Part shown: positions 1 to 9,359 of the stretch, one piece after another
Layout: every line of letters begins with the position of its first letter
Position numbering within the stretch: position 1 is the first letter of the stretch
Assembly (NCBI RefSeq): GCF_002116635.1
Contig: NZ_LQPW01000054.1
Span: 17,415 to 81,414, forward strand
Reading direction: 5' to 3'
Source: Mycobacterium szulgai
GTDB lineage: Bacteria; Actinomycetota; Actinomycetes; Mycobacteriales; Mycobacteriaceae
DNA: 64,000 bases
Translations under genes and position numbers: made by a program
Notes under the pieces: model-generated
Told to the model about the DNA's origin: nothing
Databases searched by the model: none
What the model saw: the letters and a program-made list of their open reading frames with translations, nothing else

Positions 1-1
1 C

Positions 2-454
2 GCCGGTGCCGCATCGATCTACGTCGCCGGATTTCATCACGGCTTCTTCATCTTCGCCATACTGCTGACCGCGTTGTCGATCATTCCGCTGGGCGGCGGG
101 ATCGTGACCATTCCGTTCGGCATCGGAATGATATTCTTCGGCAACATCGCCGGCGGCGCTTTCGTGCTGCTCTGGCATTTCCTGGTGGTCACCAACATCG
201 ACAACTTCTTGCGTCCGATCCTGGTTCCGCGCGACGCCCGGCTGAATTCGGCGCTGATGCTGCTTTCGGTATTCGCCGGCATTGGCATGTTCGGCCCATG
301 GGGCATCATCATCGGGCCGGTGCTGATGATCCTCATCGTCACCACCATCGACGTCTACCTCGCGGTATACAAGGGCGTCGAAATAAAGCAAGTCGAGGAC
401 AAGCCGGTTCGTCGCAAATGGCTGCCGCGCCGGGCTAAGTCAGCCGCTCGGTAA
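2..454 (+). CDS. AI-2E family transporter, C-terminal part (Rv1101c-like)
   Basis: The reading frame is open from the window edge, so the N-terminus lies outside. The visible 150 residues hold three or four hydrophobic helices, including IIPLGGGIVTIPFG and the run around FGPWGIIIGPVLMILIV. They also hold the loop NFLRPILVPRDARLNSA, which is typical of the AI-2E/UPF0118 (PF01594) permeases, followed by a basic tail. Family members are polytopic inner-membrane exporters; the substrate of the mycobacterial one is not known. In M. tuberculosis the gene next to the glpX region is Rv1101c, which fits this position. Its 3' end overlaps the convergent hydrolase gene by 20 bp. Confidence 0.8.
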   Translation, partial: AGAASIYVAGFHHGFFIFAILLTALSIIPLGGGIVTIPFGIGMIFFGNIAGGAFVLLWHFLVVTNIDNFLRPILVPRDARLNSALMLLSVFAGIGMFGPWGIIIGPVLMILIVTTIDVYLAVYKGVEIKQVEDKPVRRKWLPRRAKSAAR

Positions 455-1232
455 GGAATTCGACCACGCGCTTGCGCGCCTCATAGGCCGGCTGGCCGTC
501 GACTTCGCGGACCTCATCGGTCAGCACCGAATGCGCCGCCTTGGCGAAGCCGAATTCGTTGCCCGGCTTGGAGTCGATCTCGATCACCTCGAACGCGTCG
601 CCGAGGCGCTCCTTGAGCGTGTTGAATCGCTCCCGCGGCGCCAGCTTGTCCTCGCTGAATCGTAATCCCATGGCGCACAGGCCATCATTGGCGCAGCGGT
701 CGGCGATGACACCGAATTCGGCTTCGCTGAGCCCGGGGTCGCGGCGCTGCTTGGCGGTCAGCGGGAACGGCACCGACGGCTGGCTGAGCACTAGGGCCAG
801 CACGCTGTTGTCCACGGCAGCGGCCAGCGCGAAACCGCCGGTGAAGCATTGGCCGATGACACCGACACCCTTGCCCGGTGTCGACGCGTTGAGATCGCGC
901 GCCAGCGCCCGCAAGAACAGCGAAACCGGCCGCTGCTTGTTGGTAGCCATCGCCGCGAATTCCCTTGCCACACAATGTCGAGCGATCACCGCTGCGGTAT
1001 AGCCGGCCGACACCGGCCGGCCCGGCTGCCCGAACAGCGATGGGATGGCCACGGTAAAGCCGTTGTCCACCAGATGGTTACCCAGCGCCAGCACCCCCGG
1101 ATGGATGCCCGGCATCTCCGGAATCAGCACCACCCCGGGACCAGAACCCTTGCGATATACGTCGTGGGTGTAGTCGCCGCCGGTGAACGGTGCCGCCGAC
1201 CACCCGGACAGGTCTGCTTCGAGAGGGCTCAC
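435..1232 (-). CDS. dienelactone hydrolase family protein
   Basis: An alpha/beta hydrolase of 265 residues. The nucleophile elbow reads GVIGQCFTGGFAL, with Cys in place of Ser as in classical dienelactone hydrolases, and a His near the C-terminus (KAAHSVLTDE) completes a plausible triad. The GTG start follows a good ribosome site (agaaggga, 8 nt upstream). I do not recall a gene at this point in M. tuberculosis, so it looks like an accessory gene between the Rv1101c and Rv1100 homologues. The substrate is unknown; the family hydrolyses lactones and small esters in the cytoplasm. It sits 14 bp downstream of the DUF4245 gene on the same strand and may be co-transcribed with it. Confidence 0.82.
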   Translation of the reverse strand: MSPLEADLSGWSAAPFTGGDYTHDVYRKGSGPGVVLIPEMPGIHPGVLALGNHLVDNGFTVAIPSLFGQPGRPVSAGYTAAVIARHCVAREFAAMATNKQRPVSLFLRALARDLNASTPGKGVGVIGQCFTGGFALAAAVDNSVLALVLSQPSVPFPLTAKQRRDPGLSEAEFGVIADRCANDGLCAMGLRFSEDKLAPRERFNTLKERLGDAFEVIEIDSKPGNEFGFAKAAHSVLTDEVREVDGQPAYEARKRVVEFLTERLT

Positions 1233-1246
1233 TGCGATGTTCCCTT

Positions 1247-1882
1247 CTACCGGCTCGCTAAGGGCGGCTGCGATTGCGTCGCCGACGCCAGGGTACGGAA
1301 CTGATCGGGGCTGCCGGCGCCGGTGATGGCGACTTGGGTGGCGCCGGCGGGACTGTTCAGTTTGGTGGTCCAGACCGGCTCGTTCTGGTCGGCGCCTTGG
1401 TAGACGACCCAGTTGGTGCCGCTGACATCGACCGTCCCGGTCGGATACATGCCCGGATGAATGGACCCGACCAACTTGTCCTCGTCGGCGTTGCTCTGGG
1501 TCAGACTCAAATACATGCTCGTTGGGCTCAGGTAGCCGACGGTCGAAGTGGCGGCGTTGAGCCGCTGTCCGGTGCCGGGGTCGGTCCGGCCGTTTTCAAT
1601 GCCGCCACGACTACCGGAGTTGGGTTGCCAACCGGCCGGCAGAACCGGCATGCGGATCGGGAAATCCAGCGTCGCGGCGTCGGCCCGCAACGCCTTCGCC
1701 ACGTCGTAGGACGGGACCGGTCCGCGCTTGGGTCCGCTGAGTTGCAACGAACACGTCCCGACCAGGGCCGCCAGCAGGATGCAGCCCAGCACGATCGGCG
1801 CCAGCGACCAGAACATGTCGCGACCGTCCTGCAGCAACCGCGGTTTGGCCGGCTTGGGCGTCGGCTGCGGCTCCGCGGTCAT
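1247..1882 (-). CDS. DUF4245 membrane-anchored protein (Rv1100-like)
   Basis: A protein of 211 residues: a Pro-rich cytoplasmic start ([15 protein letters not shown]), one membrane helix ([19 protein letters not shown]) and an extracytoplasmic domain with the DUF4245 features [18 protein letters not shown] and [15 protein letters not shown]. The function is unknown. I chose the ATG at 1882. A longer reading from ATG 1939 is open but would overlap the divergent glpX start. It is divergent from glpX with about 55 bp between, which should hold both promoters. M. tuberculosis has Rv1100 in this place. Confidence 0.78.
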   Translation of the reverse strand: MTAEPQPTPKPAKPRLLQDGRDMFWSLAPIVLGCILLAALVGTCSLQLSGPKRGPVPSYDVAKALRADAATLDFPIRMPVLPAGWQPNSGSRGGIENGRTDPGTGQRLNAATSTVGYLSPTSMYLSLTQSNADEDKLVGSIHPGMYPTGTVDVSGTNWVVYQGADQNEPVWTTKLNSPAGATQVAITGAGSPDQFRTLASATQSQPPLASR

Positions 1883-1937
1883 CTCGCCAGTATCCCAGCT
1901 CCAACCGAGCGTTTCGCTTCTGGGACAATCAGCAACC

Positions 1938-3026
1938 ATGACTGTTGAGGGATCAGGTTCGTCGCCGACCGCTGTTGCCGGTCACGCCACGTCGCCAACC
2001 CGGCTGTCCCGCGGGGAGGCCCCCGACCGCAACCTGGCCCTGGAACTCGTGCGAGTCACCGAGGCCGGCGCCATGGCCGCGGGCCGTTGGGTGGGTCGCG
2101 GCGACAAGGAGGGCGGCGACGGCGCCGCCGTCGACGCGATACGTGAGCTGGTGAATTCAGTCTCGATGCGCGGCGTCGTGGTGATCGGCGAGGGCGAAAA
2201 AGACCACGCGCCGATGCTGTACAACGGCGAGGAAGTCGGTAACGGGGACGGCCCGGAGTGTGACTTCGCGGTCGATCCGGTGGACGGCACCACCCTGATG
2301 AGCAAGGGCATGCCCAACGCCATCTCGGTGCTGGCGGTGGCCGATCGAGGCGCGATGTTCGACCCATCGGCGGTGTTCTACATGAATAAGATCGCCGTCG
2401 GACCCGATGCGGCGCACGTGCTGGACATCACTGCGCCGATCGCCGACAACGTCCGCGCGGTCGCCCGAGTCAAGGACATGTCGGTGCGCGACATGACGGT
2501 GTGCATCCTGGATCGGCCACGGCACGCTGCGCTGATCGATGAGGTTCGCACCACCGGCGCCCGGATCCGGCTGATCACCGACGGTGACGTCGCCGGTGCC
2601 ATCTCGGCGTGCCGGCCCGAGTCGGGCACCGACATGCTGGCCGGTGTCGGTGGCACTCCGGAGGGCATCATCGCTGCCGCGGCCATCCGCTGCATGGGCG
2701 GCGCGATCCAGGCGCAACTGGCGCCCAAGGACGACGCCGAACGCCGCAAAGCGCTCGACGCCGGCTACGACTTGGACCAGATTTTGACCACCGAGGATCT
2801 GGTATCCGGGGAAAACGTCTTCTTCTGCGCCACCGGGGTCACAGACGGCGATCTGCTCAAGGGCGTGCGGTACTACGCCGGCGGCTGCACCACCCAGTCC
2901 ATCGTGATGCGTTCCAAGTCTGGAACCGTCCGCATGATCGAGGCTTACCACCGGCTGTCCAAGCTCAACGAATACTCCGCCATCGACTTCACCGGCGACA
3001 GCAATGCCGCCTATCCCCTCCCATAA
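1938..3026 (+). CDS. glpX: fructose-1,6-bisphosphatase class II
   Basis: GlpX-type phosphatase of 362 residues, which I recall as the length of the M. tuberculosis protein (Rv1099c). It hydrolyses fructose 1,6-bisphosphate to fructose 6-phosphate and is the gluconeogenic phosphatase needed for growth on lipids. Visible motifs are [11 protein letters not shown] (51-61), GEGEKD (84-89) and the metal/phosphate site DPVDGTT (113-119). ATG 1938 was chosen by match to the known N-terminus MTxEGSGSS; upstream in-frame starts would run into the divergent gene. fum starts 18 bp downstream, indicating an operon. Confidence 0.97.
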   Translation: MTVEGSGSSPTAVAGHATSPTRLSRGEAPDRNLALELVRVTEAGAMAAGRWVGRGDKEGGDGAAVDAIRELVNSVSMRGVVVIGEGEKDHAPMLYNGEEVGNGDGPECDFAVDPVDGTTLMSKGMPNAISVLAVADRGAMFDPSAVFYMNKIAVGPDAAHVLDITAPIADNVRAVARVKDMSVRDMTVCILDRPRHAALIDEVRTTGARIRLITDGDVAGAISACRPESGTDMLAGVGGTPEGIIAAAAIRCMGGAIQAQLAPKDDAERRKALDAGYDLDQILTTEDLVSGENVFFCATGVTDGDLLKGVRYYAGGCTTQSIVMRSKSGTVRMIEAYHRLSKLNEYSAIDFTGDSNAAYPLP

Positions 3027-3044
3027 CAAAGGAAGCGTATTTTT

Positions 3045-4463
3045 ATGGCCGCAAACGCGGACGAAAACACCGAGTACCGCATCGAGCACGACACCATGGG
3101 CGAGGTCCGGGTGCCGGCAAAAGCGTTGTGGCGCGCACAAACCCAGCGTGCCGTGGAGAACTTCCCCATCTCCGGCCGCGGCCTCGAGCGGGCCCAGATC
3201 CGTGCCTTGGGTCTGCTGAAAGGCGCTTGCGCGCAGGTGAACAAAGACCTCGGGCTGCTGGCCGCCGATAAGGCCGACGCGATCATCGCCGCAGCGGCCG
3301 AAATCGCCGACGGCCAACACGACGACCAGTTCCCCATCGACGTCTTCCAGACCGGCTCGGGCACCAGCTCGAACATGAACACCAACGAGGTGATCGCGTC
3401 CATCGCTGGCAGGGCCGGTGTGACCGTGCACCCCAACGACGACGTCAACATGTCGCAGTCGTCGAACGACACCTTCCCCACCGCCACTCACATCGCGGCC
3501 ACCGAAGCCGCTGTGGCTCATCTCATTCCGGCGCTCGAAGTGCTGCAGAAGGCTTTGTCGGACAAGGCTTTGGAGTGGCAGACGGTGGTGAAGTCGGGCC
3601 GCACTCACCTGATGGACGCCGTTCCGGTCACCCTCGGACAGGAGTTCAGCGGCTATGCCCGCCAGATCGAGGCCGGCATCGAGCGGGTGCGCTCCACCCT
3701 GCCGCGGCTGGGTGAGCTCGCGATCGGCGGCACCGCGGTAGGTACCGGCCTCAATGCTCCGGAAGGTTTCGGCGTCCGGGTGGTCTCGGTGCTGGTGTCC
3801 GAAACAGGACTATCCGAATTGCGCACCGCGGCAAACTCTTTCGAGGCCCAGGCGACCCGCGACGGATTGGTCGAAGCGTCCGGTGCACTGCGGACCATCG
3901 CGGTATCGCTGACCAAGATCGCCAACGACATCCGCTGGATGGGATCGGGTCCGTTGACCGGCCTGGCTGAAATCCAGTTGCCGGACCTGCAGCCGGGTAG
4001 CTCGATAATGCCAGGCAAGGTGAATCCCGTTCTGCCCGAAGCGGTTACCCAGGTGGCCGCTCAGGTGATCGGTAACGACGCCGCAATCGCCTGGGGCGGT
4101 GCAAACGGCGCCTTCGAACTCAACGTCTACATCCCGATGATGGCCCGCAACATCCTGGAATCGTTCAAGCTGCTGACCAACGTGTCAAAGCTGTTCGCCG
4201 AGCGGTGCATTACCGGGCTGAAGGCCAATGTCGATCACCTGCGCGAGCTGGCCGAGTCCTCGCCGTCGATCGTGACCCCGCTGAACTCGGCGATCGGATA
4301 CGAAGAAGCCGCGGCCGTCGCCAAACAAGCGCTCAAGGAGCGCAAGACGATTCGCCAGACCGTCATCGACCGCGGCCTGATCGGCGACAAATTGTCGCTC
4401 GAAGAGCTGGATCGCCGGCTCGACGTGTTGGCGATGGCCAAGGTCGAGGCGAACGACCAATGA
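3045..4463 (+). CDS. fum: fumarate hydratase class II
   Basis: Class II (FumC-type, iron-independent) fumarase of 472 residues that interconverts fumarate and malate in the TCA cycle. The superfamily signature [11 protein letters not shown] lies at 318-328, with SSNDTFPT at 139-146 and the GRTHLMDA helix at 185-192 carrying the active-site His. A ribosome site (aaaggaag, 3028-3035) lies 9 nt before ATG 3045. It is second in the glpX operon and shares an ATGA overlap with the next gene. It corresponds to Rv1098c. Confidence 0.97.
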   Translation: MAANADENTEYRIEHDTMGEVRVPAKALWRAQTQRAVENFPISGRGLERAQIRALGLLKGACAQVNKDLGLLAADKADAIIAAAAEIADGQHDDQFPIDVFQTGSGTSSNMNTNEVIASIAGRAGVTVHPNDDVNMSQSSNDTFPTATHIAATEAAVAHLIPALEVLQKALSDKALEWQTVVKSGRTHLMDAVPVTLGQEFSGYARQIEAGIERVRSTLPRLGELAIGGTAVGTGLNAPEGFGVRVVSVLVSETGLSELRTAANSFEAQATRDGLVEASGALRTIAVSLTKIANDIRWMGSGPLTGLAEIQLPDLQPGSSIMPGKVNPVLPEAVTQVAAQVIGNDAAIAWGGANGAFELNVYIPMMARNILESFKLLTNVSKLFAERCITGLKANVDHLRELAESSPSIVTPLNSAIGYEEAAAVAKQALKERKTIRQTVIDRGLIGDKLSLEELDRRLDVLAMAKVEANDQ

Positions 4464-5449
4464 CGGTTCCCCCGGGCGGCCCTTACGGTCAGGGCCCATA
4501 CGGCCAGGGTCCCTACGGCCAGGATCCGTACGTGGCGAATCCGTATGGGCAGGACCCGTATTGGGGCGGTCAGCCACAAGGCCAGCCGCAAGGTCAACCC
4601 CAGGGCGGCGGATATCCTTACCCCCCGCCCGGTGGCGACCCATACGCAGGCGGCGCCTACCCACCCCAGCAGTATCCGCAAGCGCCCCAGCAGTATCCCT
4701 CCGGCTGGCCGGGCGGCCCCTACCAGCCCGGGCCGCCGCCCAAAGGGTCGAAGACCCCGTGGTTGATCATTACGGGTATCGCGGTACTGGGTGTCATCGT
4801 GTTGGTGGTGATCCTGGCGGTCGCCCTCACCAACCGCGGCCCGTCGAACTCAGCCAGCCCTTCGGAGACGACAAGCGCGGCGACCTCGCAGCCGAACAAC
4901 TCCGCGCAGACCGCGACCGGCTGCACCCCGAACGTATCCGGCGGTGACGCGTCGGCCACTCGCAGCACGATCAATGCCGGCAAGCTGTCGTTTCCGACCA
5001 GCGCGGCCCCGGGATGGACGCCGTTCTCCGACGACCAGAACCCGAACCTGATCGATGCCGTCGGCGTCGGCGCGGAAGTACCGGGCGCCAACCAATGGAT
5101 GATGCAGGTCGAGGTTGCCGTTACCAACTTCGTCACCAGCATGGACGTCTCCCAGCAGGCCTCGAAATTGATGGACTGCGTGGCCAACGGCCCCGGCTAC
5201 AGCCAATCGCAGCCCACGCTCGGCGCCAAGAAGACGTCGTCGGCCACGGTCGACGGGGTCAAGGCCGCCCGGGTCGACGCGGACATCACCATCGGTGACA
5301 CCGCACGAGGCGTGAAGGGCGATTCGGTGACCATCATCGCCGTCGACACCAAGCCGGTGACCATCTTCCTGGGCGCCTTCCCAATCGGGGATGCGGCCTC
5401 GCGGACCACCATCGACAAAGTCATCGCGGCACTCAAGGTGACCAAGTAG
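4460..5449 (+). CDS. proline/glycine-rich membrane protein (Rv1097c-like)
   Basis: A protein of 329 residues. The first ~95 are low complexity, with repeated GPYGQ units followed by QPQGQPQG and Pro/Tyr runs. One membrane helix follows ([19 protein letters not shown], about 98-122), then a Ser/Thr linker and an extracytoplasmic domain of about 190 residues with Cys residues. The topology suggests a cytoplasmic Pro-rich arm and an external domain; no function is known. The ATG overlaps the fum stop (ATGA), so translation is coupled. The gene ends flush against the convergent cyclase gene. It corresponds to Rv1097c but with an expanded repeat arm. Confidence 0.88.
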   Translation: MTVPPGGPYGQGPYGQGPYGQDPYVANPYGQDPYWGGQPQGQPQGQPQGGGYPYPPPGGDPYAGGAYPPQQYPQAPQQYPSGWPGGPYQPGPPPKGSKTPWLIITGIAVLGVIVLVVILAVALTNRGPSNSASPSETTSAATSQPNNSAQTATGCTPNVSGGDASATRSTINAGKLSFPTSAAPGWTPFSDDQNPNLIDAVGVGAEVPGANQWMMQVEVAVTNFVTSMDVSQQASKLMDCVANGPGYSQSQPTLGAKKTSSATVDGVKAARVDADITIGDTARGVKGDSVTIIAVDTKPVTIFLGAFPIGDAASRTTIDKVIAALKVTK

Positions 5450-6961
5450 CTAACCTGCCGGGGTAGAGACGTGCGTGGCCTCGGAGCGGCCGCGCAGCAC
5501 CGTCGAATAGCATTCGGCCCACCGCTGCTGTTCGGCTTCGTCGGCGCGGTCGATGGCCGCCGACGAACACAGGATCCGCCGGTCCGACGTCTTGGCGAGG
5601 TCGGCCAGTCGCGCGGCCTCGTTGACCGCGTCACCGATCACCGTGTATTCGTAACGGTTTTCGGCGCCGATGTTGCCGGCGAAGACGCGGCCGGCCGACA
5701 CGCCGATCCCGAAGTCGACCACGGGTAGCTGGCGCAGCTGGGTGGCCAGGGTGCGGGCCGCGGCCAGCGCCGCCGATGCCGGCTCGTTCGTCCGCAGCGG
5801 CGCCCCGAAGATGGCCAGCGCGGCGTCGCCCTCGAATTTGTTGATCAGGCCTTGATGTTCGTCGACGGCGCCGACGACGATTCGGAAGAATTCGTTGAGC
5901 ACCCCGGCAACCTTTTGCGGCGCAAGGCTTTCCGTCAACTTTGTGGAGCCCGCCAGGTCGATGAACAGCACGGCGGCCTCCACCACGTCCCCGGTCAGCG
6001 CGGCGCCCTCCTCGATGGCCCGATGCGCGACATCGACGCCCACGTAGCGTCCGAACAGATCTCGCACCCGGTCGCGTTCGGCCAGGCCGGCCACCATCCG
6101 GTTGAATCCCATTTGCAGATGCCCGATTTGGGACCGCTCGTATACGCCGATCTGGGTGTCGATGCGGCCGTGTTCGACCTGGGCCATCGCCTCGACGACT
6201 TCGCTGAGCGGATCGGCGATGGATCGCGAGGTGAGGATCATGATCGGCAGGCCAAGTACCAATGCCGCCAGCGCGACTACCAGAACTGGCACATCCAGCG
6301 ATGCGTTCTTCTGAATCAGCCAGCCGTAGGAGCGCAGGATGACAAACGCCGCGATGACTCCGATTGGCAGGGCGCTGCACAAGAACCACAGCAGCACCAG
6401 CCGGGCGAACACGCCGGGTACCGACAATCCCTGCTCGGAGCCCCGTGTGGCGGCGGCCATGATCGGACGCAGCGTGTGTTGCGCCAGTAGCAAACCCGTT
6501 CCCGCGGCGGCGGCGCCGCCCAGCAGTACCCCGAGCAGAATCGGCAGCAGCAGCGCGGGTCCTGAGTTCGAGTTCAACAGCAGGAAAACTCCGCCACACA
6601 GCGCCCAGGCCGCGGCCAGGATTGCCGATTGGCGACCGGCGAGCCGCATGGCGGCGGCTCGTTGCGCCGGGGTCGGTTGTGCCCCGGCGGAGTACCAACG
6701 CACGGTCGGACGAAGGCTGAGGAACCCGCCGACCGCGACGCCGAACATCCCGAGCACGATCAACACCACCACCGCGCCGGTGTTTCGCTGCGCGAAATCG
6801 GCGTTGGCTGCCGCCGAGGTGTGCCCGCGCAGCGGGATCAAGATGGCAGCGGCATCGATGACGGCGAAAAGGTAAGCCAGTGCCAGGTCGAGTCCGTACT
6901 GAATCGATAGGCTGCGGGCGCTCTTTCGAGGCTCACCTGGACTCAGGCTCGGCTCAGGCAC
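5450..6961 (-). CDS. membrane-anchored class III adenylate cyclase with HAMP domain
   Basis: A protein of about 503 residues. The N-terminal half has six hydrophobic helices. A HAMP linker follows (ILTSRSIADPLSEVVEAMAQV), then a class III cyclase domain with the first metal Asp in AVLFIDLAGSTKL, the second in FEGDAALAIFGAP, and the transition-state region GNIGAENRYEYTVIGDAVN. This matches the Rv1318c/1319c/1320c/3645 group, which makes cAMP from ATP. The start is uncertain: GTG 6961 gives an 8-bp overlap with the upstream deacetylase gene, while TTG 6994 would give 41 bp. In M. tuberculosis Rv1097c and Rv1096 are adjacent, so this cyclase is an insertion relative to that genome. Confidence 0.9.
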   Translation of the reverse strand: MPEPSLSPGEPRKSARSLSIQYGLDLALAYLFAVIDAAAILIPLRGHTSAAANADFAQRNTGAVVVLIVLGMFGVAVGGFLSLRPTVRWYSAGAQPTPAQRAAAMRLAGRQSAILAAAWALCGGVFLLLNSNSGPALLLPILLGVLLGGAAAAGTGLLLAQHTLRPIMAAATRGSEQGLSVPGVFARLVLLWFLCSALPIGVIAAFVILRSYGWLIQKNASLDVPVLVVALAALVLGLPIMILTSRSIADPLSEVVEAMAQVEHGRIDTQIGVYERSQIGHLQMGFNRMVAGLAERDRVRDLFGRYVGVDVAHRAIEEGAALTGDVVEAAVLFIDLAGSTKLTESLAPQKVAGVLNEFFRIVVGAVDEHQGLINKFEGDAALAIFGAPLRTNEPASAALAAARTLATQLRQLPVVDFGIGVSAGRVFAGNIGAENRYEYTVIGDAVNEAARLADLAKTSDRRILCSSAAIDRADEAEQQRWAECYSTVLRGRSEATHVSTPAG

Positions 6962-7829
6962 CGTTATTGGGCCCACCCGAGTTCTGTCCCGCAATGTCGG
7001 TGATCGGGAAGTTAGGCATCGGTTTCGGCGACGGGGTGTTGGGCAGCGACGGGATCTGGCTGGCCGGGATGTCGCGCAGTTCGTTCACCGGCGGACCATT
7101 CTCCCGGCTGCCGTAGCTGCTACCCGGCGCCCGCGGACCAAGCAGTTCGCTGACCGTCACCAGCCGGTAGCCGTTGGCCTTGAGCACCGGGATGAACTGG
7201 TAGACCAGGTCAACGGTGCTGGAATAGGTGTCGTGGAACAGCACCACCGAACCCGGTTTGATCTGCGACATCAGCAACGCTCGCGTGGCCGCGGTGTTGG
7301 AATCGTTGGCCCAGTCGAAAGGTATTACGTCCCAAAGGATTTCGGCTAGACCGAACTTGGCCGCGGTCTGGTTCACCGCGTCGTTGGCCAGGCCGCCGGC
7401 AGGACGATACAGCGTCGGCGTGCGGCCCGTTGCGGCGGTAATCGCGTCGTTGGCCCTGGAAAACTGTCCGGCGATGTCCTCGGGCGGGATGGTGGTCATG
7501 TTGGGGTGTTCCCAGGTGTGGCTGCCGATCTCCATGCCGGCCTCGGCGATGCGTTTGGCGCCCGCCGGATTGGCCGCCACCTTGTTGCCGATCAGAAAGA
7601 AGGTGGCTTTGGCGTCGTTGTCCTTCAAAATTTGCAGCAGCCGGTCGGTGAATGGGCCGGGCCCGTCGTCGAAGGTCAGCGCGACACACTTGACCACCGA
7701 GCAGTTCAGATTCTCGGCACGCGTGACGTGACCGGTGAGGGAGCCGATGACCAGCACCGCGACGGCCACCACGACACCGAAAACGGTGCGCCAGTAGCGC
7801 CAAGTCTGGTTGTCGGGTCGTTTCGGCAC
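6954..7829 (-). CDS. polysaccharide deacetylase (peptidoglycan deacetylase, Rv1096-like)
   Basis: NodB-fold deacetylase of 291 residues, the same length I recall for Rv1096. An N-terminal membrane anchor or signal (VFGVVVAVAVLVIGSL) exports the enzyme. Metal and catalytic motifs are all present: TFDDGP (52-57), SHTWEH (103-108), RPAGG (about 141-145) and LFHDTY (about 198-203). Rv1096 has been reported to remove acetyl groups from cell-wall peptidoglycan, which contributes to lysozyme resistance. The GTG start is fixed by the near-identity of the N-terminus MPKRPDNQTW. phoH2 ends 15 bp upstream on the same strand and the cyclase gene overlaps downstream. Confidence 0.95.
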   Translation of the reverse strand: MPKRPDNQTWRYWRTVFGVVVAVAVLVIGSLTGHVTRAENLNCSVVKCVALTFDDGPGPFTDRLLQILKDNDAKATFFLIGNKVAANPAGAKRIAEAGMEIGSHTWEHPNMTTIPPEDIAGQFSRANDAITAATGRTPTLYRPAGGLANDAVNQTAAKFGLAEILWDVIPFDWANDSNTAATRALLMSQIKPGSVVLFHDTYSSTVDLVYQFIPVLKANGYRLVTVSELLGPRAPGSSYGSRENGPPVNELRDIPASQIPSLPNTPSPKPMPNFPITDIAGQNSGGPNNGA

Positions 7830-7844
7830 CCACGAAGTTTACCG

Positions 7845-9146
7845 TCAGTGCGGCCCGGTGATCTCCTCGAGCATCTCGGTGACCAGTGCGGCGATCGGGG
7901 ACCGTTCGCTGCGCATCAGCGTGATGTGCGCGAACAGCGGATGACCTTTGAGTTTCTCGATCACCGCGGCGACGCCGTCGTGGCGGCCCACGCGCAGGTT
8001 GTCGCGCTGGGCGATGTCGTGGGTCAGGACCACGCGCGACCCGCTCCCGAGCCGCGAGAGCACGGTCAGCAGCACATTGCGTTCCAGCGACTGTGCCTCA
8101 TCGACGATGACGAACGAGTCGTGCAATGACCGGCCCCGGATATGGGTCAGCGGCAGCACTTCGAGCATGCCGCGGGAGAGAACTTCCTCCAGCACCGCGG
8201 GACTGGCCAGGCCCTCGAGCGTGTCGAACACGGCTTGCGCCCAGGGGCCCATCTTGTCGCTCTCGCTGCCGGGCAGGTAGCCCAGCTCTTGGCCGCCAAC
8301 CGCATACAGCGGGCGGAAGACCACCACCTTGCGCTGCGTGCGGCGTTCCAGCACCGCTTCCAGGCCGGCGCACAGTGCCAGCGCCGACTTGCCGGTACCG
8401 GCTTTACCACCAAGCGACACAATGCCCACCGACTCATCGAGCAGCAGGTCGAGCGCCACCCGCTGCTCCGCGGAGCGGCCACGCAGACCGAACACCTCGC
8501 GATCACCGCGTACCAGCTGCACTCGCTTGGTGGCGGTAACCCGGCCCAGCGCATGCGAACTGCCGCCCAGCAGGCGAATCCCGGTGTGACAAGGCAGATC
8601 CCGGGCCTCGGCAAGGTCGATCTCGCCGTCGGCGAACAGCGCGTCGATGTCCTCGGCGGCGGTCTCGAGCTCATGCATCCCCGACCAGCCGGAGGCGACG
8701 ACGTCCTGGGCGTGGTATTCGTCGGCCGCCAGGCCTACCGCCGCGGCCTTGACCCGAAGCGGAATGTCCTTGCTGACCAGCGTGACTCGCCTGCCTTCGG
8801 CGGCGAGGTTGGCAGCACAGCTCAGAATCCGTGAATCGTTGCTGTCGGTACGAAAGCCCGCCGGCAGTACAGCTGGGTCCGTGTGGTTGAGTTCGACGTG
8901 CAGCGAACCACCTTGCGCACCAATGGGAATGGGCTGATCCAATCGCCCGTGCTCCAGGCGAAGATCGTCGAACAGCCGTAACGCCTGACGGGCGAACCAC
9001 CCCAGCTCGTGGTGATGCCGTTTAGCCTCCAATTCGCTGATCACGACCAGCGGAACCACCACTTCATGCTCGGCGAACCGGCCGCAAGCCCACGGGTCGG
9101 ACAGCAGCACGGAGGTGTCGAGCACGTACGTCCGGATATCGGTCAC
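7845..9146 (-). CDS. phoH2: PIN-domain/PhoH fusion RNase-helicase
   Basis: A fusion of 433 residues. Residues 1-140 form a PIN ribonuclease domain with acidic residues in [17 protein letters not shown] and TDSNDSRIL. Residues 220-433 form a PhoH ATPase with Walker A GKAGTGKS (247-254) and Walker [11 protein letters not shown]. Mycobacterial PhoH2 is described as an ATP-dependent RNA helicase and sequence-specific RNase that acts as the toxin of a toxin-antitoxin-like pair with PhoAT. The start is GTG 9146, preceded by gaggag 6 nt upstream and giving the conserved [10 protein letters not shown]. The start overlaps the stop of the short upstream gene by 4 bp (GTGA). Confidence 0.96.
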   Translation of the reverse strand: MTDIRTYVLDTSVLLSDPWACGRFAEHEVVVPLVVISELEAKRHHHELGWFARQALRLFDDLRLEHGRLDQPIPIGAQGGSLHVELNHTDPAVLPAGFRTDSNDSRILSCAANLAAEGRRVTLVSKDIPLRVKAAAVGLAADEYHAQDVVASGWSGMHELETAAEDIDALFADGEIDLAEARDLPCHTGIRLLGGSSHALGRVTATKRVQLVRGDREVFGLRGRSAEQRVALDLLLDESVGIVSLGGKAGTGKSALALCAGLEAVLERRTQRKVVVFRPLYAVGGQELGYLPGSESDKMGPWAQAVFDTLEGLASPAVLEEVLSRGMLEVLPLTHIRGRSLHDSFVIVDEAQSLERNVLLTVLSRLGSGSRVVLTHDIAQRDNLRVGRHDGVAAVIEKLKGHPLFAHITLMRSERSPIAALVTEMLEEITGPH

Positions 9147-9286
9147 GGAGCGCTCCTCGAGCGGAAAACGCCCGGGCGGACCCACACGAGCGAATCGGCG
9201 GGGGCCACGGCACCAGGACCGGGGCCGGTCCTGCCCTTCTTATGACGGGAGGTGCCGCCCTGGCAGCAGAGAATGTCGCTGGCCAT
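9143..9286 (-). CDS. phoAT: short upstream partner of phoH2 (PhoAT-like)
   Basis: A 47-codon frame: ATG 9286 begins [11 protein letters not shown] and ends FRSRSAP followed by TGA 9145-9143, overlapping the phoH2 GTG by 4 bp. The peptide is basic, with HKKGR in the middle. A short gene overlapping phoH2, named phoAT, is described for mycobacteria as the cognate antitoxin, and this frame has the right place and coupling. The frame stays open upstream of this ATG back to the end of desA2, so a longer form is possible. The identification rests on position and overlap; the coding potential of so short a frame is not proven. Confidence 0.62.
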   Translation of the reverse strand: MASDILCCQGGTSRHKKGRTGPGPGAVAPADSLVWVRPGVFRSRSAP

Positions 9287-9359
9287 CGCATGCGACGCTA
9301 CTCCGCTGGCGACACCCCCGCAGGGCAGGCGCGCCGAAATCCGGGATCTAGCCGAGCAA

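Noticed and set aside
1883..1939. Longer DUF4245 start at 1939
   Set aside because: It would overlap the divergent glpX start and leave no promoter space; ATG 1882 gives a normal protein.
6962..6994. TTG start of the adenylate cyclase at 6994
   Set aside because: It would overlap the deacetylase by 41 bp with no better ribosome site; GTG 6961 gives an 8-bp overlap. Not fully excluded.
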